Positions 59,711 to 64,000 of a stretch of DNA of 64,000 nucleotides are shown one piece after another; position 1 is the stretch's first letter, and each line of letters starts with the position of its first letter. The notes under the pieces were generated by a model. The model was not told where the DNA came from, did no database searches, and worked only from the letters and a program-made list of their open reading frames with translations. The position numbers were made by a program, and so were the translations under genes. The DNA is taken from contig NZ_CP104208.1 in the NCBI RefSeq assembly GCF_026230175.1, positions 2,790,001-2,854,000 on the forward strand, in the 5' to 3' direction. The DNA is from Desulfovibrio mangrovi. Lineage in GTDB: Bacteria; Desulfobacterota; Desulfovibrionia; Desulfovibrionales; Desulfovibrionaceae.

Positions 59711-60096
59711 AGCAATTACTCCCCACTGCGGACATAACGAATAGCAATTATTGCATAAGCCTTTTTGCTGTTATTTTAACCAGACGCCTTTTGTCAACAG
59801 ACCAATAGCAAGGAGGACTAGGTAATGATCCAAATCATCCTTTGGCTGACTTTTTCAAACTTTCTTTCCTCCCCCCTTTACAAAACAGGATTGAGCGCTC
59901 AACTTATATCCAACGACGAAGAACCAGAGCGACAACGGTTCATCAGGGGATGTAAACATCCCTACGGGAAACCTCCAGACTCCATCTGAAGCAGTCCTCC
60001 GCTCAACGCTCCGCGCTCCTCGCTGAAACGGTTACGGCTCGCACGGCAACAGCCCTGCAATCTGTCTCTCAACATTCAGACGATGAGGATGCCATC
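59711..60096. other. Intergenic region between the AT-rich cassette and the repeat protein
   Basis: Base composition shifts back from AT-rich to GC-rich at about 59.85-59.95 kb. It contains the palindrome GCAATTATTGC (59744-59754) with a further GCAATTA half-site at 59712, possibly an operator of the cassette, and a small hairpin GGGATG / CATCCC (59947-59962). No gene or RNA recognised. Confidence 0.45.
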
Positions 60097-60330
60097 ATGA
60101 ACAACAACGTTCAGAACTCCCCCTCCTTTGCGTCCGCGCTGGACGCATTCGGCAACGGCCTTCACCACGCACATGCAGACAACGCACACGCTCCGCAGCC
60201 TGCCTTTGCTTCCGCACTGGATGCCTTCGGTTCCGGCTTGCACATCAGCCACTCGGCCCCGCCTTATGCGCAGCGCGCACGCAAGGCAGGCCAGCATGCC
60301 TGCGATCTGAACGGGCTCTGCTACTACTAG
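60097..60330 (+). CDS. Small repeat-containing protein, 77 residues
   Basis: A 77-residue protein with a 26-residue internal repeat: FASALDAFGNGLH (11-23) and FASALDAFGSGLH (37-49). It is rich in His, Ala and Asn and ends with a short Cys-containing tail, CDLNGLCYY. No signal peptide or membrane helix is obvious. GAGGAT precedes the ATG, and a strong terminator follows. Synonymous differences between the two repeats show that the repeat is kept at protein level. It may be a structural, metal-binding or processed-peptide precursor; no family is recognised. Confidence 0.6.
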   Translation: MNNNVQNSPSFASALDAFGNGLHHAHADNAHAPQPAFASALDAFGSGLHISHSAPPYAQRARKAGQHACDLNGLCYY

Positions 60331-60385
60331 AATCAACCACTCTGCCCCTCGACCTCACTACTACGTAACTACGGCTGGAACATAA

Positions 60386-60427
60386 AAAACCGCACCGGAT
60401 GCTCAGCGGCTTCCGGTGCGGTTTTCG
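60386..60427. terminator. Bidirectional terminator between the repeat protein and exonuclease III genes
   Basis: Perfect 14-base arms AAAACCGCACCGGA / TCCGGTGCGGTTTT (60386-60399 and 60412-60425), T-rich on either strand. Confidence 0.88.
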
Positions 60428-60462
60428 TTTTGAAATGCAAATCAGCTGCGACGCAAGCGCCG

Positions 60463-61230
60463 CTAGATATCCAGATCAAGCCATACAGGACAATGGTCCG
60501 AACCCTGCTGGTCCATCTCTATCCATGCATCGCGCACAGCGCCATCCAGCTCATTGGACACGAAGAAATAGTCTATGCGCCAGCCCACGTTCTTTTCACG
60601 GGCCTTGAACCGGAACGACCACCACGAATACATGTCGGCTTCGCCGGGATGCTTGAGGCGGAAGGTATCCGTGTAGCCGTGGGCCACGAGCTTATCCATC
60701 CATGCCCGTTCAATGGGCAGAAAACCGGACGTGTTCTCGTTCTGCTTGGGGCGGGCAAGGTCTATGGGGTGATGCGCCGTATTGAAGTCGCCGCACACCA
60801 CAATGGGCTTGGCCTTGCGCAGCGCCTCCGCATGCTCGAGAAAGGCGTCGTAGAAGCCGAGCTTGTATTGCAGGCGGTCTTCGCCGGACTGGCCGTTGGG
60901 GAAATAGATATTGAAGTAGTGGAAGCGTTCGAATTCCAGATGAATGACACGCCCTTCGCCGCGATAGTCCGCATGCGGCAGGTCATAGTTCACGGCCAGC
61001 GGCTCGATGCGGGAAAACACCGCCGTGCCGGAGTAGCCCTTCTTCACCTCGGCGGCATGCCAGTAGCTGTGAAATCCTTCAGGATTCCTGACGGCTTCCT
61101 CAACCTGTTCAGGCGTTGCCTTGGTTTCCTGCAGGCCTACGACATCGGCACCGCAGGTATCGAACCAGCTCCATTCGGGCTTCTTGCTCACGGCACGAAC
61201 CCCGTTCACGTTCCAGGAGACCAACCGCAT
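60463..61230 (-). CDS. xth: Exodeoxyribonuclease III
   Basis: A 255-residue AP endonuclease / 3'-5' exonuclease of the EEP fold, used in base-excision repair. Motifs: SWNVNGVRA near residue 5, LQETKA near 33, Asn/Asp pairs in VCGDFNTAHHPIDL near 145, and the C-terminal SDHCPVWLDLDI with the catalytic Asp-His. The start lies two bases after the hemerythrin stop, with its ribosome site (GGGAGCGG) within that gene, so the pair is co-translated. Confidence 0.96.
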   Translation of the reverse strand: MRLVSWNVNGVRAVSKKPEWSWFDTCGADVVGLQETKATPEQVEEAVRNPEGFHSYWHAAEVKKGYSGTAVFSRIEPLAVNYDLPHADYRGEGRVIHLEFERFHYFNIYFPNGQSGEDRLQYKLGFYDAFLEHAEALRKAKPIVVCGDFNTAHHPIDLARPKQNENTSGFLPIERAWMDKLVAHGYTDTFRLKHPGEADMYSWWSFRFKAREKNVGWRIDYFFVSNELDGAVRDAWIEMDQQGSDHCPVWLDLDI

Positions 61231-61232
61231 TC

Positions 61233-61649
61233 CTACACCGCTCCCTCATGAGCCTTGCAATAGACTCCGTAATCTTTGTCCAAGCGCATTATGTGCTCCG
61301 TAAGCCACGATTGCAGGAAGTGGAACATCTCCATGGGCAGCATGCCCGAGGAATGCCCCTCTTCCAGCACCAGCATGAAATCGCGGATTCGCTCCATGAA
61401 ACGGATGTGTTCCTGCTGGTGTTCCGCAAGACCGGGGTACCCGCAGCTCCGCATCAACGCCTCCTCATCCTCGAAGTGAGACTGGGCGTATTCCATAAGC
61501 TCCATGCCGACCAGCGCCATGGATGCCCAGGCTCCCCCTTGGGCGACCGCGTTGAACAATTCATTGATGATTTCCAGCATCTTCTTGTGCTGGGCGTCCA
61601 ATTCCTCATAGCCCACACTCAGGCTGTCGGACCATTCGATATACGACAT
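61233..61649 (-). CDS. Bacteriohemerythrin
   Basis: A 138-residue four-helix O2-binding protein with the canonical di-iron ligands: His in AQHKKM (near 21), HFEDEE (near 58-63), HQQEH (near 77-81) and HIMRLDKDY (near 118-126). In anaerobes such proteins bind oxygen to protect enzymes or to deliver it to a sensor or oxidase. It is linked to exonuclease III, hinting at a joint response to oxygen damage. Confidence 0.95.
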   Translation of the reverse strand: MSYIEWSDSLSVGYEELDAQHKKMLEIINELFNAVAQGGAWASMALVGMELMEYAQSHFEDEEALMRSCGYPGLAEHQQEHIRFMERIRDFMLVLEEGHSSGMLPMEMFHFLQSWLTEHIMRLDKDYGVYCKAHEGAV

Positions 61650-61756
61650 CGCACCACCGTCGTAAGCAATTTCAGAGTGAGCCCCCGCCCATCATACCGA
61701 CCCGCACGGTATCAACCTATAAAAACAAGAGATTGTACCTTACAGCACCTGTGCAG

Positions 61757-63460
61757 TTACTGCAACACGGGCGCTCTGGGTATGCGGAAGAGCACCTGCG
61801 TTCCCTGCCCCGGCAGGCTGTCGATCTGCAGGCCGTAATCCGGCCCGAACATCTGCGCCAGACGCTGATGGCAGTTCATCACGCCGATGCCTTCGGAAGC
61901 GGATTCCACAGCCCGCGGCGTGAACAGGTGTTGCACCTGCTCCGGCGGCATGCCCACCCCGTTGTCCTGCACGGCCACGCAGAGTTCATCACCCTCGCGC
62001 GAGATGGCCAGCTTGATCAGGCCCCCTTCCTCGCGGCGGGCAATGCCATGCTTCACGCCGTTTTCCACTATGGGTTGGATCAGAAGCGGCGGCACGGGCC
62101 AGCTTTCGCAACCGGGAGCCACGTCCATCTGCACGCGAATACGGTCGCCGAAGCGCGCCTGCTCGATGGCGAGGTACGACTGCACCTGCTCCAGTTCATC
62201 GGAAAGCGGAATGAACCCGCGGCTGGAATCAAGGTTGCGGCGCATGTAGCGCGAGAGGTCCAGCAGAAGCTCGCGCGCCTTGTCCGAGTTGGTGCGGCAG
62301 AAGGCCGCAATGGTGTTCAACGAGTTGAACAGGAAGTGCGGATTGATCTGGGCTTGCAGACGGCGGATCTCCGCATGGGCGAGCATGCGGGTCTGCAGAT
62401 GCAGGTCTTCCAGCTCCAGCTGCGTGGAGAAGAGGCTTGCCAGCCCCTTGGCAAGCTCGAAGCGTATGCGGTCCAGCGGATCATCCTTGGAACCGTAGAA
62501 CTTGAGCGTTCCCACAATGCGGTCGCGCTTGCGCAGCGGCACCACGATGCCGGAATACAGCGGGCATGACTTGAATTCGCAGCCGATGTCCTCCGGCCCG
62601 CTCAGAAAAAGAGGTTCGCCCGTTTCCAGAACGCGGCGCGTGCCGAGGGTGCTGATGTCGCACCCGACGGTATGATGGTCGCCGCCGATGCCGATATGGG
62701 CCAGCACGGTGGTGTCATCCGTGATGGACACGGCGGAAACGGGAATACGGTCATAGATGATGCGCGCGGTTTCGCGTGCGGAGTCCGCGTTCAGGCCGCC
62801 ACGCAAATGCGCCACGGACTGGTTGGCAATGGAAAGGATCTGCTCCGCCATGTCCGAGTCGCGCTTTTCACGGTCCTTGAAGACAAGGCTGATGACCTGC
62901 ACAAAGAGCACCGCGCCCAGCGAGTTGACCACAACCATGGGCATGCCGATGATCTTGACCAGATGCAGGGCGTCCTCAAAGGGACGCGAGAGCAGAAGCA
63001 CCAGCCCCATATGCAGGGTTTCGCCCAGAATGCCGATTGCGGCGGCGGCGCGCCAGTCCAGACCGTCGCCCAGCTTGCGGGCCACAAGACCGGCCACAAG
63101 ACCCTCTATAAAGGTGGCAAGGCCGCATGGCAGGGCCGAAAAACCGCCAAGATCGATGAGGTTTCTGTGCAGGCCCGCAATAAGCCCCGCACCGGCGCCG
63201 ACAACGGGACCGCCGAACAGCCCGCCCGTAATGACGGCCATGGCGCGCAGGTTGGCAACGGACTGATGGATGTCGTTGCCGCTGTAGGTGCCCAGAATGC
63301 CGAAGATGCCGAAAAAGGCCATATAAAAGACGGTCTGCACCGATGAGGTGTGCTTGCCGCCAAAACGCTCCAACGGGCGCAGCGAAAGCAGCAGAAACGC
63401 CGCCGCCACAATAAGCCCGAACCGCTCAATGAGCACACGGAGCAAGACTTCTGTCGTCAT
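61757..63460 (-). CDS. LytS-type sensor histidine kinase
   Basis: A 567-residue kinase with an N-terminal 5TM-LYT sensor (about 1-195; GAGAGLIAGLHRNLIDLGGFSALP loop), a GAF domain (about 215-350), a His_kinase domain with the phospho-His375 in NPHFLFNSLNTI, and a HATPase C-terminus (VENGVKHG and DNGVGMP near 465-505). LytS family kinases sense cell-wall or metabolite signals, such as pyruvate in YpdA/BtsS. It follows the LytTR regulator gene by 44 bases. Confidence 0.93.
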   Translation of the reverse strand: MTTEVLLRVLIERFGLIVAAAFLLLSLRPLERFGGKHTSSVQTVFYMAFFGIFGILGTYSGNDIHQSVANLRAMAVITGGLFGGPVVGAGAGLIAGLHRNLIDLGGFSALPCGLATFIEGLVAGLVARKLGDGLDWRAAAAIGILGETLHMGLVLLLSRPFEDALHLVKIIGMPMVVVNSLGAVLFVQVISLVFKDREKRDSDMAEQILSIANQSVAHLRGGLNADSARETARIIYDRIPVSAVSITDDTTVLAHIGIGGDHHTVGCDISTLGTRRVLETGEPLFLSGPEDIGCEFKSCPLYSGIVVPLRKRDRIVGTLKFYGSKDDPLDRIRFELAKGLASLFSTQLELEDLHLQTRMLAHAEIRRLQAQINPHFLFNSLNTIAAFCRTNSDKARELLLDLSRYMRRNLDSSRGFIPLSDELEQVQSYLAIEQARFGDRIRVQMDVAPGCESWPVPPLLIQPIVENGVKHGIARREEGGLIKLAISREGDELCVAVQDNGVGMPPEQVQHLFTPRAVESASEGIGVMNCHQRLAQMFGPDYGLQIDSLPGQGTQVLFRIPRAPVLQ

Positions 63461-63504
63461 GTTGAATCCTGATTGGTGATACGCAGAGAACGCGCTTTTG
63501 CCGC

Positions 63505-64000
63505 CTACAGTCCGAGGCGGTCCTTGAAATCCTTAACCCTGCTGCGGTTGACCACGATTTCCGTGCCCACGGCGTCGTCCATGATAACGGTGTACTTGCC
63601 GTTAAACCATGGAGCGAACTCCCTGACCTTGGCAAGATTCACCAGATCGGCCCTGTTGGCGCGGAAAAAGGCATGTGCGCCCAGCCGCTCTTCCAGTCTG
63701 CCGAGGTTGACCATGCCGTGGCCCAGATACTGTTCGTCGCGGGTGTGCACCCACACCTTCTTGTCGTCGGCACGGCAGAAATACACATCCTGCGGCTGCA
63801 GCAGCAGAACGCGCCCCCTGCTTTCCACGGAAATGCGGGTGAACGAATCGCGCTGCCCTATCCGTTCCAGCAGCTGCGTCAGTTCCATATGCGGCTTTTC
63901 ACCGGCCTCCTGGGCCGTATCCCGCGCCAGACGCTGACGCACCTTGTCCAGTCCCTTGCGAACGCGCTGCTCTTCAAGCGGCTTCAGAATGTAGTCGATG
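63505..64000 (-). CDS. LytTR-family response regulator (partial, 5' end outside window)
   Basis: The C-terminal part only. The visible sequence starts at the end of a receiver domain (DYILKPLEEQRVRKGLDK, holding the conserved Lys). A LytTR DNA-binding domain fills the last 105 residues (VYFCRADDKKVWVHT, FFRANRADLVNLAKV, VNRSRVKDFKDRLGL). It pairs with the downstream LytS kinase as a two-component system. Targets are unknown. Confidence 0.93.
   Translation of the reverse strand, partial: IDYILKPLEEQRVRKGLDKVRQRLARDTAQEAGEKPHMELTQLLERIGQRDSFTRISVESRGRVLLLQPQDVYFCRADDKKVWVHTRDEQYLGHGMVNLGRLEERLGAHAFFRANRADLVNLAKVREFAPWFNGKYTVIMDDAVGTEIVVNRSRVKDFKDRLGL

Noticed and set aside
58740-59900. AT-rich patch as an integrated phage or transposon
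   Set aside because: No integrase, transposase, terminal repeats or target duplication seen, and no tRNA adjacent.

Overview
The window looks like chromosome from a sulfate-reducing deltaproteobacterium of the Desulfovibrionaceae (Desulfovibrio sensu lato). The basis is gene content: a FlxABCD-Hdr electron-transfer operon, NfnAB transhydrogenase, a Wolinella-type frdCAB fumarate reductase linked to class I fumarase and malic enzyme, a bacteriohemerythrin, and selenoprotein genes. Overall base composition is GC-rich, with codon use to match. The exception is one AT-rich patch at about 58.75-59.85 kb. No rRNA, insertion sequence, integrase or CRISPR array was seen. One tRNA (tRNA-His, GTG) is present.

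Layout. 0-10 kb: a coiled-coil protein, a small membrane protein, a flavodoxin-like reductase, an NhaC antiporter, a PAS-GGDEF diguanylate cyclase, trpS with an M50 protease, an Lrp regulator, an M23 peptidase and a TtcA-like tRNA thiolase. 10-19 kb: a DUF4340 protein, rpoZ-dnaJ-moaC, hisS-aspS, a TtuA-like thiolase with its small sulfur-carrier protein, and a single-domain response regulator. 19-31 kb: comEC and murA, tRNA-His, a large hybrid kinase, murJ, a thioesterase and a potassium-channel-like protein. 31-40 kb: a 1.1 kb gene-free stretch ending in a strong terminator, asnS, a PHP-glycosyltransferase fusion, two translationally coupled DJ-1/PfpI genes, a FadR-type regulator and a GT2 enzyme.

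40-58.7 kb is the energy-metabolism core. A candidate sigma-54 promoter with an upstream array of helically phased half-sites precedes frdC-frdA-frdB-fumA-fumB-malic enzyme. Together these interconvert succinate, fumarate, malate and pyruvate. A DASS-type anion transporter and nfnAB (NADH/NADPH/ferredoxin exchange) follow. Then comes hdrCB-hdrA-flxD-flxC-flxB-flxA, an NADH-linked electron-bifurcating heterodisulfide-reductase-type complex. Both hdrCB and hdrA contain an in-frame TGA at a conserved cysteine position. Each TGA is followed at once by a SECIS-like hairpin, and the reading frame continues with family-conserved sequence, so I annotate both as selenoproteins. HdrA is also a tandem, two-FAD version of about 1023 residues.

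58.7-64 kb: an AT-rich two-gene module (a membrane-anchored PD-(D/E)XK-like protein and a multi-span membrane protein), a 77-residue protein with an internal repeat, a bacteriohemerythrin-exonuclease III pair, and a LytS/LytT-type two-component system cut by the window edge.

The most noteworthy observations are the double-selenocysteine Hdr complex, the phased operator array before the C4-dicarboxylate operon, the AT-rich module, the repeat-containing small protein, and a terminator embedded in the 5' coding region of comEC.
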